Positions 52,485-61,195 of a DNA stretch of 64,000 nucleotides are shown one piece after another. The position numbers and the translations under genes are program-made. The notes beneath the pieces were generated by a model that worked only from the letters and a program-made list of their open reading frames with translations, was not told the DNA's origin and searched no databases. The DNA is from Alteromonas_E sp965248545 (lineage in GTDB: Bacteria > Pseudomonadota > Gammaproteobacteria > Enterobacterales > Alteromonadaceae): NCBI GenBank assembly GCA_965248545.1, contig OZ252110.1, positions 4,092,001 through 4,156,000 on the forward strand, in the 5' to 3' direction. Each line of letters opens with the position of its first letter. Position 1 is the stretch's first letter.

Positions 52485-53645
52485 TTATTTAGCTGCCTGC
52501 AAAATCTTACGCACAATGTCCAAGGTTAAATCCCCAGTCTCGCTTAATGCCGTCATGCCAAGCTTCTCTAGATTAGCAATGACCTTTTCAATACCGTCAT
52601 CATTAATGCCGTAAGCACTTAATGTGGTGGGAACGTCAAGTGAATTAAAAAATTGCTCAGTCAAATCAATAGCACGATCAATTTTTTCGTCCTCGCTACC
52701 TGAATCTAGATGCCAAACGCGTTCTGCAAATTGCAGTAGTTTTGCGCGTTTTTTATCTTTTCTCTCTCTCAGTAAAGACGGCAACACAATCGCTAGCGTG
52801 CGACCGTGATCAATACCAAATAAAGCAGTCAACTCGTGACCAATCATATGGGTTGCAAAATCACCAGGCGTACCGGCACCGATTGAGCCATTCAGCGCAT
52901 TCGTAGCTGACCATATGAAGTTCTTGCGCGCTTCAATATTGTCATTGTCCTTATAGGTTACTGGGCCGTCTTCAATCAATGTTTGCAATACGCCCTCGGC
53001 AATTCGATCTTGAACCTTCGCATTTACCGGATAGGTCAAGTAGTACTCGACAACATGCACAAACGCATCAGTCACGCCATTGGCTATTTGCTTAGTCGGT
53101 AGCGTTTTGGTGAGCTCCGGATCAAGGAATGAAAATTTAGGGAATACCAACGGGCACGCAAATGGAAGCTTGTGATGGTCTTTGGTTACAACACCGAAAT
53201 GATTCGCTTCAGAGCCCGTTGCAGGTAGGGTAACAACACAACCCAGCGGGAGTACTTCGGTAACGGGAACTGGCGCGAAACCATGGGTCAACAATCCGGC
53301 GTATTCATCCACCTGAACTTTCGCTGCCATGGCAATAAACTTAGTACCATCCATCACCGAACCGCCGCCAACCGCTAGCAAGAAGTCCACGTTTTCAGAT
53401 TTTGCCAGGTTGGCAGCCGAGACCAAAGTATCAAATTGTGGATTCGCTTCAATCCCGCCAAACTCAATCACTTTTCGTCCACCAAGAGCCGCTGTGACAG
53501 CATCAATGGTGCCAAATTTCTTGGCGCTTTGACCGCCGAAGGTAATCATTACCTTCGCATTAGAAGGGATCAATTGGTCGAGTTCCGCCAATCGATTAGC
53601 TCCAAACACAATGTGTGTTGGGTTATAAAAATTAAAATCTAGCAC
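52485..53645 (-). CDS. yqhD: YqhD-like NADPH-dependent iron/zinc alcohol dehydrogenase
   Basis: A 386-residue enzyme co-linear with E. coli YqhD: NFYNPTHIVFG start, EFGGIEANPQFDTL, the NADPH loop LLAVGGGSVMDGTKF, CVVTLPATGSEAN, and the four metal ligands Asp/His in ANGVTDAFVHVVEYY plus His in HMIGHEL and GIDHGRTLA. YqhD reduces reactive aldehydes such as methylglyoxal and acrolein. The divergent gene is a YqhC-like AraC regulator broken by an in-frame stop, so aldehyde-induced expression may be lost or altered. Shares a bidirectional terminator with the GlxA gene. Confidence 0.92.
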   Translation of the reverse strand: MLDFNFYNPTHIVFGANRLAELDQLIPSNAKVMITFGGQSAKKFGTIDAVTAALGGRKVIEFGGIEANPQFDTLVSAANLAKSENVDFLLAVGGGSVMDGTKFIAMAAKVQVDEYAGLLTHGFAPVPVTEVLPLGCVVTLPATGSEANHFGVVTKDHHKLPFACPLVFPKFSFLDPELTKTLPTKQIANGVTDAFVHVVEYYLTYPVNAKVQDRIAEGVLQTLIEDGPVTYKDNDNIEARKNFIWSATNALNGSIGAGTPGDFATHMIGHELTALFGIDHGRTLAIVLPSLLRERKDKKRAKLLQFAERVWHLDSGSEDEKIDRAIDLTEQFFNSLDVPTTLSAYGINDDGIEKVIANLEKLGMTALSETGDLTLDIVRKILQAAK

Positions 53646-53802
53646 ATCATTCTCCAGGCAACGTTTTGAGAGAATGCACTATAATTCAACCACCAAATGA
53701 TTAAGATACACATATTGCCAAATTACATGCACAATCATTCACATTAAATAACTCACAAAGGACAAGTGGTCATTTTCATTCTAAACTGACACCAATTTGA
53801 CA

Positions 53803-54702
53803 ATGTCGATAGTAAACATGGAAACGAACATTCAAACACTTGCTGCTAAAATTGCGCTACTTGCGAAAGAGAGTGTGATTTACGATTTGCCGGTCCGAGG
53901 TGGGTGCGTGTTTAGCGCGAGCATGACACACGAACCGCTACCGACCTTGTATGAGCCTATGATCTGTTTGATCGCTCAAGGCGCTAAGAATTGTCATGTG
54001 GGGAGTGAAACTTTCTCATACGCAGCAGGTGATTTATTTATTAACTTCCTTCCCCTCCCGGTGGAAACTGAAATTACTTAGGCTAGCGCAGAAGCGCCGC
54101 TCTTGTCAGCGGCAATGCGGATCGATTTAGTTCGACTAGCCGACATGGTGTTGAAGATAGAGCGTGCGGCTCCCGACAATCATTATCAACCATTGAACAC
54201 TGCAACAAGCATCGTGACAGGACCTGCTCCCGCAAATTTGATTGCGCTTTTTGAGAAAATGCTGGATGCAGCGAGCAATCCATTGGATGCCAAGATCCTC
54301 GGCGAGTCTATTATCGATGAAATTTACTTCCGCTTGTTAACAAGTGATTACGGCGCTGCGTTGCGCATATTGCTTAACCAGTACGGACAGATTCAGCCAA
54401 TTTCTCGTGCGGTTAATTACATTCACGACAACATGGAACGGACAATTCAAGTTCACGAACTAGCAGAAATGACAAACATGAGCAAAACGACATTTTTCAA
54501 CGCGTTCAAGAAAATTATGCACGTTCCCCCCAACCAGTACATTAAGTCCACAAAACTGCGCAAAGCTCAGCAGCTGTTAACCAACGGTATGCAGGCCACG
54601 GAAGCCAGTTACCGGGTAGGTTACAACAGTTTTTCTCAATTCAGCCGTGAATATAAAAGGTTATTTGGTTTTTCCCCTTCTGAGACAGCTATCCATATTT
54701 AG
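53803..54702 (+). pseudogene. YqhC-like AraC regulator broken by an in-frame TAG
   Basis: One frame of 300 codons from ATG 53803 (or 53818) to 54702 contains a single internal TAG at 54079-54081. Before it lies the AraC_N sensor domain (LPVRGGCVFSASMTHEPLPTLYEP, FINFLPLPVETEI); after it, ASAEAPLLSAAMRIDLVRLADM continues the same domain and the full HTH region follows (TIQVHELAEMTNMSKTTFF, ATEASYRVGYNSFSQFSREY). The reading frame and the family alignment are unbroken on both sides. A fragment from ATG 54109 or a nearby start could still give a DNA-binding half. Divergent from yqhD as in Enterobacteria. Confidence 0.85.
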
Positions 54703-54746
54703 TTGCGGTGCCTGCAGAACGAATACATTACGGTCAAACTTGTCCG

Positions 54747-55262
54747 TTAACGATAAACAGCTGAATCAACGTCGCGCAGGAAAACGGGCAAATCGTTAGC
54801 CGGGAGCGTTGCGGGTATTTGGTACATCATATCCCCAATAAATCCACGATGGTAAGTGCCATGGTTCACAACGTGTAAGATCATATCTGCACGTGACATT
54901 TGACCGCGCCCACCGCCGACAAATTCGAATTCAACCACCTCATTCAAATGGCTTTCATCTGCGACTTTCACGTACTCGGCATACCATTTATCCATTTCAT
55001 GTTGGTGTTTCCATAGTTCCGACAGCGCGGGGGGCGTCGCCGTGTTGCGGGATGTGTAATGATGAGATTTGCCTAACAAATGACATTTGAAAATATCATC
55101 TACAACATACACATGGTTAAGCGTGTGCACCATATTCCCAAATCGGGTTTGGCGTTGCTTAACGACTTCTCGCTCCGGTAGCTGACTGAGAGCCTCAAAG
55201 ACGAGTTGATTCGCCCAGGCTTTGTAGTGAATCATCATGGTCAACGGTCGGCTTTGGTTCAT
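54747..55262 (-). CDS. DinB family protein
   Basis: A 171-residue four-helix-bundle protein. Metal ligands of the DinB/YfiT fold: His in MVHTLNHVYVVDD near residue 47-49 and two His in LHVVNHGTYHRGF near residue 133-137. It is probably a cytoplasmic metal-dependent transferase or hydrolase using a thiol cofactor (as in bacillithiol/mycothiol-dependent relatives), but there is no evidence for the substrate. Convergent with the YqhC-like gene. Confidence 0.85.
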   Translation of the reverse strand: MNQSRPLTMMIHYKAWANQLVFEALSQLPEREVVKQRQTRFGNMVHTLNHVYVVDDIFKCHLLGKSHHYTSRNTATPPALSELWKHQHEMDKWYAEYVKVADESHLNEVVEFEFVGGGRGQMSRADMILHVVNHGTYHRGFIGDMMYQIPATLPANDLPVFLRDVDSAVYR

Positions 55263-55301
55263 AACGCTCTCGCTGTTGAATTAAATATCCGGGCGAATGG
55301 G

Positions 55302-56366
55302 CTAATGTTTCGCAACCCATTCAGTTATTACATCCAAGAATCCATCAACAAAACGTTTGTCGAGGGTTGAAAACTCATCACGCTCGCCCGTTTGTGCTGC
55401 TTGGAAATAGTGATTTGCGTCGTCAAACACCTTGAACTCATATTGCGTTTTGGCGCGCAACAACGCGTTCTCCATCACATCTTTGTTTTGTTCGATGGTG
55501 ACTTGTCGATCGTTTCCTCCCACCAATGCCAAAACAGGTACGTCTAGTTGCTGATAGTCCAAGGCAGTATCATGGTAAAGGAATGAGGTTAATGACGGCA
55601 ACGCGTAAATGATTTTGTGTTCCTGTGCTGCGCTATCTGCTCGTTGGAGCAAAGCCGCATTATCGACTGAAGACCCCGCTAGCGCTGTTAAACGCGCCAT
55701 CATATTATGTTTAAAGTCCTGTAAGACCGGCGCCAAGTCACCCCCATCGCGAATCGCAGCCATCAACTTATTGTGCGCGGAGACATCAGCTTCGATCAGT
55801 GCGCGACTGCCACCTTCTTTAAGATACTGCTCTCTCAACTGGTAAAGCACTAAATCAATTAAAGGTACCGATGGCGCTGCCATCAATATCAGTTTACTCA
55901 CCAGCTTGTTTCTGAGCGCGACCCGGCTACTGACGATACCGCCTTGGCTATGTCCAAGCAGGGTGAAGGATTGAAATGAAAAACGCTCGGAGTGACTAAA
56001 GTGTTGGAGGATTTTATCAAGGTCAGTGACGTGCTGCTCAAATGTCGTATCCGGGAAACTGCCGTTGCTTTGTCCCACGCCTCGATCATCATAGCGAAAA
56101 GACGCAATTCCTTGCTGCGCCAAGTGTTCGGCCAGCACTTTGAAAATTCGAAAACCGTCTAAGGTTTCGTCGCGATCTTGTGGGCCGCTGCCGGATGTCA
56201 TGACGACCAAGGTATCTGACTTCCTCTGAGAGGGTAATAGTAGTGTTCCACCAAGCTTTTGCTGTTGATATTCAACAATAACTTCGTGCTGTTCAAAATC
56301 AGTTGCGCTAACCGCTAGGTCTGAGCAGATGAGCGCAAAAAGGGCAATAAAGAGTCGGTTCATCAT
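55302..56366 (-). CDS. Exported alpha/beta hydrolase (S33-like)
   Basis: A 354-residue exported hydrolase; signal peptide cut after VSA near residue 21. Core motifs: VVMTSGSGPQDRDETLDGF, SFRYDDRGVGQSNG, nucleophile elbow LLGHSQGGIVSSRVAL, the acid in LVGGNDRQVTIEQNK and the His in DDANHYFQ. The family includes serine aminopeptidases and esterases of the periplasm. It lies 31 bases after the class C serine hydrolase, on the same strand, forming a likely two-gene operon of hydrolases. Confidence 0.88.
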   Translation of the reverse strand: MMNRLFIALFALICSDLAVSATDFEQHEVIVEYQQQKLGGTLLLPSQRKSDTLVVMTSGSGPQDRDETLDGFRIFKVLAEHLAQQGIASFRYDDRGVGQSNGSFPDTTFEQHVTDLDKILQHFSHSERFSFQSFTLLGHSQGGIVSSRVALRNKLVSKLILMAAPSVPLIDLVLYQLREQYLKEGGSRALIEADVSAHNKLMAAIRDGGDLAPVLQDFKHNMMARLTALAGSSVDNAALLQRADSAAQEHKIIYALPSLTSFLYHDTALDYQQLDVPVLALVGGNDRQVTIEQNKDVMENALLRAKTQYEFKVFDDANHYFQAAQTGERDEFSTLDKRFVDGFLDVITEWVAKH

Positions 56367-56397
56367 TAATGTGCATTCCTATTCAGTGTTAAACCGC

Positions 56398-57900
56398 TCA
56401 TTTGCTCATTTCGTGAGACTGCGGTTTGGTAAACGTTAGGCTGCCATTCTTCAGCGTAACATCGCCGGCTTCATTAATCTCAACGCTTATTGTGCGCTGA
56501 ATCGGACCCAGGGCTGCAACATAACTTTCTGTATGCTTAACGTCTTTAAACAACGGTCCACTAAGCTCTCCCCATGTCATCCAAACAGTGTTTTCGCGCT
56601 GTTCAATCGTGATATCGGGCCAGCCCTCAGCTGACGAGTAGTATCCTAAAAAGCCCTCTTTCGCTTGGCCTAACGTCATTTGATTGCTCGCCAACAGAGC
56701 ACCTTCCATTTCACTTGCAAAACTTTTATCAAAACGCGTTTTCTCTGCATCATATAGCGATGAGGCATCCTGATGGTTCATGGCTAAGTTGTAGAGGTAA
56801 TTGGCAGCCAAATGCGGCAAAACAAACGCGCGTTCTTCATTGTAAAACGCAATAACGCCAAGCTTTGCTTCAGGCATAAAGGAAGCATGAAAACTAATAC
56901 CGCCATATCCTCCAAAACGGGTCAGCAGTCTATTGCCTTGATATTCAGCAATGTCCCAGCCGAGCGAATAACCTGAACGCTTGTAGGTGTAAAACTGGCG
57001 ATCTTGCTCGATTGTCGATTTGTGCAATTCACTAAAGAACCCATCTAGCGGGGATAAAGTTTTATCTTGATTGATGTTAAATTTAAGCCATTTGGCCAGG
57101 TCAGATAATGTCGAGACAGTACCACCTGCAGCATGCATGGTTAAATCCGATTTATGTAGGTCACGCCTTAATTCTTCGCCATTTTGATCGACTTCGATCA
57201 TCGGCAGAATACTTTTTTCACTATATGCCGACACTTTAGAATGAGTATTGGTCATGCCCAGTGGCAAGAAGACCTTCTCTTTCATTAGGGTCTGCCAAGG
57301 CTGCCGCAGATGGTTTTCGGCCGCTTTCGCATACAGGATAGGGCCAGTGTTGGAATAGCGAAACCCGCCAGCCGGTGCTACGAGTGTTTTGGTATTGAGA
57401 GACTCTATCCAATCTACCTCATTCTCATACCCCAAAAATGCGGTTTTGAAGGTGTGTTGGATACTTGTAAACCCTGCACTGTGATTCAGTAGTTGACGCA
57501 GCGTGAGCGCTTCTTTGGCGATTTTAGGGGTTTGAATTTCGTTATCGAGATACTCAGATAGCGGCGCCTCAAGGGATAATCCGTGATGGGATTCTAATAC
57601 CTTCGCCAAAGTGCCCGTAAACGCCTTTGTATGCGAGGCAACTAGAAACGGGGTGTCTTGACTAAGGCCATTTTGTTCTGGGCTTGTACCATTTGGATTA
57701 AGCGTAAAGGTATATTCCAAGCCGTTTTCAGAAACCAATGCAATTAACAAATCACCCTTTAACTGTTTGTCTGCATAAAGTGTTTGCATCGCATTTTCAA
57801 AAATCTGGCTATCTTGTTCATCAAGCCTGTTGTCAGCAGCCAACGCCACAGAGCTAATCGCGCAAAGGGACAAAGACATAAAAAGCTGTCGCAGTTTCAT
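56398..57900 (-). CDS. Exported class C serine hydrolase (beta-lactamase/DD-peptidase fold)
   Basis: A 500-residue protein from ATG 57900 (GAGG nine bases upstream; a TTG at 57903 is adjacent). Signal peptide cut after ALA near residue 22. Active-site motifs: SHTK within VASHTKAFTG near residue 92 (Ser nucleophile, Lys base), the YSN motif RYSNTGPILY near residue 185, and a C-terminal HFG-like region. A beta-domain of about 110 residues follows residue 385. Substrate could be a peptide, ester or peptidoglycan fragment. First gene of an operon with the S33-like hydrolase. Confidence 0.87.
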   Translation of the reverse strand: MKLRQLFMSLSLCAISSVALAADNRLDEQDSQIFENAMQTLYADKQLKGDLLIALVSENGLEYTFTLNPNGTSPEQNGLSQDTPFLVASHTKAFTGTLAKVLESHHGLSLEAPLSEYLDNEIQTPKIAKEALTLRQLLNHSAGFTSIQHTFKTAFLGYENEVDWIESLNTKTLVAPAGGFRYSNTGPILYAKAAENHLRQPWQTLMKEKVFLPLGMTNTHSKVSAYSEKSILPMIEVDQNGEELRRDLHKSDLTMHAAGGTVSTLSDLAKWLKFNINQDKTLSPLDGFFSELHKSTIEQDRQFYTYKRSGYSLGWDIAEYQGNRLLTRFGGYGGISFHASFMPEAKLGVIAFYNEERAFVLPHLAANYLYNLAMNHQDASSLYDAEKTRFDKSFASEMEGALLASNQMTLGQAKEGFLGYYSSAEGWPDITIEQRENTVWMTWGELSGPLFKDVKHTESYVAALGPIQRTISVEINEAGDVTLKNGSLTFTKPQSHEMSK

Positions 57901-58122
57901 CAATTTTTACCTCATCAATTTCGATGCGCGTAAGTCTAATGAATTGTGAAAGTGTGTTAATTCAAAAAATGTAAAGGTTTGCGAAAATGTTTCAACGAGC
58001 GGTTAGAATTACCCGATAAGCGCGTAAAGGCTAGGAATTGAGAAACAAATTGAAATAATTATCAGAGCCTAACCAATAAGTTACGGCGATTCTCTGGCTG
58101 TTTCTAAGGTGATGTTCAGCGG

Positions 58123-58401
58123 TTACTTTTTCTTATTGGCTGACGCTAACTCAGCGGACAAAATGTCGTCGCGCTGGTAAATCGGCAATAGTTGTTGATG
58201 GTATTCAACATGAGCCAACGTATGACTGTTGGGCAAATTATGGTTCATACACTCAACGCCTTTAGCCATTAGTTTTGAACACGTTTCCATGTCCAATTTA
58301 ACCGTTGATATAGAGTCATGAATCGACGTACAGCCGGCGACGAGCACTACCACACCGGCCACCAAGAAATTTGCCAGTTTTTTCCGAAACGATTTCGTCA
58401 T
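58123..58401 (-). CDS. Small lipoprotein, 92 residues
   Basis: From ATG 58401 (AGGA nine bases upstream) the product begins MTKSFRKKLANF with the lipobox LVAGC and Cys near residue 24. The mature part of about 70 residues is helical with two more Cys (ETCSKLMAKGVECMNHN) that could form a disulfide, and a basic end. No family recognised. Probably attached to the outer membrane. Divergent from the unknown membrane protein downstream. Confidence 0.7.
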   Translation of the reverse strand: MTKSFRKKLANFLVAGVVVLVAGCTSIHDSISTVKLDMETCSKLMAKGVECMNHNLPNSHTLAHVEYHQQLLPIYQRDDILSAELASANKKK

Positions 58402-58555
58402 ACCTTTGATTCCTGTTGCGCTTAGTAGTTTCATCGATCCATTCACTTCATCATAGCGGAGACAGACACACGCCATCAAGGATAAACAGCATTTTGCAAA
58501 GTGGTGGTTAATGTTAGCCTAGTGTTTTCCAATTCCCCAAAGGTATACGTGGGTT

Positions 58556-59236
58556 TTGCTAGTCTCTTTTTTTACAACCAACACTTCCCACCAAGCATTT
58601 AGAAATGCCGGCATTGCCTCGCTTGGCTGCGGGGGGTGTTTTGTCGTCGGCTTTGTCATGATTTTCTGGATAGAACCTGGAATACATCTAAATCCCACGC
58701 AACGATTAAACTTTATCCTAACCAATGGCCTGTTATTCCAATTATGGTACTTGGTTATCTTTGTCGCCTTTGGCGCATGCTTATTAGTGTTGGTCAGGGG
58801 AATTCGAAAATGGATGGAGCCAAGTCAAACGCTCGGTTACCACCTTTCGGTAGTATTCGGCTTTATTTGGGCATCTTACATCTTTTGCTGCGGGCTAATT
58901 GCAATTTTCACTATCGAATACCTGCTCTCACTGCCAACTGACCAACAATCGCCGGTATGGTATGTGATTTATGCCATTCAGATGGGATTGGGTGACGGTG
59001 TAGAATGGGTTGGCGGTATATGGCTGTTAACGACAAGCTGGATATTATTAAAAACCCAAAAACAACCGTTACTGCTGCACAAGTTTGGCCTTGGAATTGG
59101 TATCACCGGTTGCTTAACATTGATCCCCGCTCTTGCGCAGATTGGCGCTATATTTGGATTAGCGCAGATCATTTGGTTTGTCTGGGTAGCGAAAACAATG
59201 TTTCAACTGTCCCGAGAACCCAAGTCAGTCGAATGA
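58556..59236 (+). CDS. Hypothetical membrane protein, about six helices
   Basis: A 226-residue protein; the start is uncertain because no ATG is near. TTG 58556 is the first candidate, with AAAGG 12 bases upstream. Hydrophobic segments lie near residues 22-42, 58-80, 95-115, 120-137, 150-168 and 178-200. Sequence marks include IFWIEPG near residue 36 and GDGVEWVGGIWLL near residue 146. I do not recognise the family. It converges on the TCS3 kinase gene, overlapping it by 12 bases at the stop codons. Confidence 0.65.
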   Translation: MLVSFFTTNTSHQAFRNAGIASLGCGGCFVVGFVMIFWIEPGIHLNPTQRLNFILTNGLLFQLWYLVIFVAFGACLLVLVRGIRKWMEPSQTLGYHLSVVFGFIWASYIFCCGLIAIFTIEYLLSLPTDQQSPVWYVIYAIQMGLGDGVEWVGGIWLLTTSWILLKTQKQPLLLHKFGLGIGITGCLTLIPALAQIGAIFGLAQIIWFVWVAKTMFQLSREPKSVE

Positions 59237-60427
59237 TGACACCATAACCCGGTAGTGTTGTTGGTCGTACTCAACAGTTATTCCCCACCCCATTACGTTT
59301 GCCATTCGAGTGACTAAGTATTGTCCATGGCCAAGTCCCTGATATATTTTCGATTTTTCAGCGCACAACATGTTTTCAAAAACAATCATGTCGCGCTGCT
59401 GATAGACGCGCATTTTTCGGCCATTCCCATGATAAAAGCTATTGTTAATCAGATTCTGGCAGAGCAGACTTGTGAGGTTCGGATTACCGTGTACCCGGAT
59501 GTCTGAAGGTAGGTCAAAATCTACTTCGAACGGCTGCTCTGGATGCATATGATGTATGGCGAGTGCCACGCGTTCCAAAATCGGCAGCAAGTAAATAGAT
59601 TCAAAAACTAAGTTTTCTTTCCGCGCTAACGCGAGTAGCACTTCTATGGTCGATTGCAGGGTAGCCGTTGATTGCTCCAGCAACTGCCGGTCTTCTGGTT
59701 TCAAGGTATTTGAAGTGTTGAGCTCCAGTGTATTGCGGATTAGCGCCACTGGCGTGCGGAGTTCATGACTAACATCACTAGCAAAATCATGTTCGCGGCG
59801 CCAAGCGTGTTGTAACTCGCCATAGGTATGTTCAAAGGCTGTGGCGAGTTGACCTATTTCATCGTTGCGCGAGGTCTCTTTGATATCACATGCCTCCTCG
59901 CGTTGCTGCTGTGAAACGGCCTGGGTCAAATTGCGGATCGGTTGCGAAAGTTTTGCCGCTATGAACCAGGTACTAAGCACTGAGAGCACGAGAACAGCAA
60001 CCGCAATACTGCCGAGAAATACGGCAAACACAGACGAAAACACTGACAGAGGTGCAGTCTCGTTCACATTAACCAATAACCATAGCGGCCCTTCTGTCCC
60101 ACTGAGCTGCGTCGCATACCCTGACGTTTGCTCGATCGAGATCCTAAATAGGGTTTCATCATGAACAGAAGGCTCTAGTTCGCCCAATGCCGATAGTTCT
60201 GTATCGTTTACATAGGTAACCGCTTGAGTTGTGAAGGCCGCCAGACGCTCGGCAGCCGGCAACGTTTCTTCATGCGTATTGATCACGTGGCTGACAACAA
60301 ACGCCCCGACCATATCTTGTGTTACGTCAACGAATAAAAAAGTCAGCCGCGAGTAAAACAGACTAATGACCAACACCAGCCCGCCAAAGCCAAAAAACAG
60401 TTGTGCGCGAATACCTTTAAACATCAT
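59225..60427 (-). CDS. Sensor histidine kinase of TCS3
   Basis: About 400 residues; ATG 60427 (or the next ATG 60424) overlaps the regulator stop. First helix near residues 8-25, periplasmic sensor of about 100 residues, second helix near 140-160, HAMP-like region, H-box DVSHELRTPVALIRN, N-box LINNSFYHGN and GLGHGQYLV replacing G2. As in the other two kinases the G1 DxGxG is not recognisable: MIVFENMLCAEK stands there. Most similar to the TCS2 kinase. Coupled translation with the regulator as in TCS1. Confidence 0.9.
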   Translation of the reverse strand: MMFKGIRAQLFFGFGGLVLVISLFYSRLTFLFVDVTQDMVGAFVVSHVINTHEETLPAAERLAAFTTQAVTYVNDTELSALGELEPSVHDETLFRISIEQTSGYATQLSGTEGPLWLLVNVNETAPLSVFSSVFAVFLGSIAVAVLVLSVLSTWFIAAKLSQPIRNLTQAVSQQQREEACDIKETSRNDEIGQLATAFEHTYGELQHAWRREHDFASDVSHELRTPVALIRNTLELNTSNTLKPEDRQLLEQSTATLQSTIEVLLALARKENLVFESIYLLPILERVALAIHHMHPEQPFEVDFDLPSDIRVHGNPNLTSLLCQNLINNSFYHGNGRKMRVYQQRDMIVFENMLCAEKSKIYQGLGHGQYLVTRMANVMGWGITVEYDQQHYRVMVSSFD

Positions 60428-61115
60428 CACCCAACCCCGTCAGGCGATAGCCAATATTACTGATTGTTTGCAACTCTGGCGGCGTTTCCCCTTGCTCTAA
60501 CGCTTTCCTCACATTATACAAATGGGCTTTGAGTGCATTGCTTTCCGGTGGCTCATTTCCCCACACCCCGGTAACAAGGTCACTCCGGGCAACAGGGTAT
60601 GGGTGAGCTTGTGCGAGTTGTAGCAAAATCTTAAAGCCGGTTTTAGTAACATTTACAGGGACATCTCGCCACATGACTTCAAAGCTGCGCGTATCCAGAG
60701 TTAACTCTCCCTTTACTACCCTGGTATCGGTGTGTAACTGATGCCTTCGCCCCAGTGCTTCACATCGCATAACAAGTTCACGTAAGTCGCAGGGTTTCGT
60801 TAGATAATCGTCCGTTCCCCGCAAGAAACCTTTAGCTTTATCACTGAACGCGTCTCGTGCAGTCAGCATCAAGATTGGGGTGATTCGGGTTTGCTGAGCC
60901 TTTATGGTTTCACACACATCCAAACCATCGATATCGGGTAGATTAAGGTCCAGTACAATCACATCGAATTGCTGCGACAGAGCAAGCGTTATCCCCTGCT
61001 GCCCTGTTTCAGCGTAATCCACCTGCCAGCCCCTGCCCTCTAACAACTGACATATCTGCTTGGCAAGCGCTAAGTTATCTTCAATTAACAGTACAGTAAG
61101 CGCTTGTTTAGTCAT
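60417..61115 (-). CDS. OmpR-family response regulator of TCS3
   Basis: A 232-residue regulator: receiver with LIEDNLALAKQICQL, phospho-acceptor Asp in VIVLDLNLPDIDG, MLTARD and YLTKPCDLREL (Cys in place of Phe after KP); winged helix with TKTGFKILLQLAQ, VWGNEPPESNALKAHLYNV and SNIGYRLTG. The sequence is very close to the TCS2 regulator. The upstream region lacks the 7-4-7 repeat, unlike the other two. The overlap with the kinase start shows coupled translation. Confidence 0.92.
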   Translation of the reverse strand: MTKQALTVLLIEDNLALAKQICQLLEGRGWQVDYAETGQQGITLALSQQFDVIVLDLNLPDIDGLDVCETIKAQQTRITPILMLTARDAFSDKAKGFLRGTDDYLTKPCDLRELVMRCEALGRRHQLHTDTRVVKGELTLDTRSFEVMWRDVPVNVTKTGFKILLQLAQAHPYPVARSDLVTGVWGNEPPESNALKAHLYNVRKALEQGETPPELQTISNIGYRLTGLGDDV

Positions 61116-61195
61116 GCTTAACCCTGTCCGAATATATCCATATACTGGCTAATCTGAATGCAGACACTGAAATTGTCAAAGACAGAATGGCAGAA

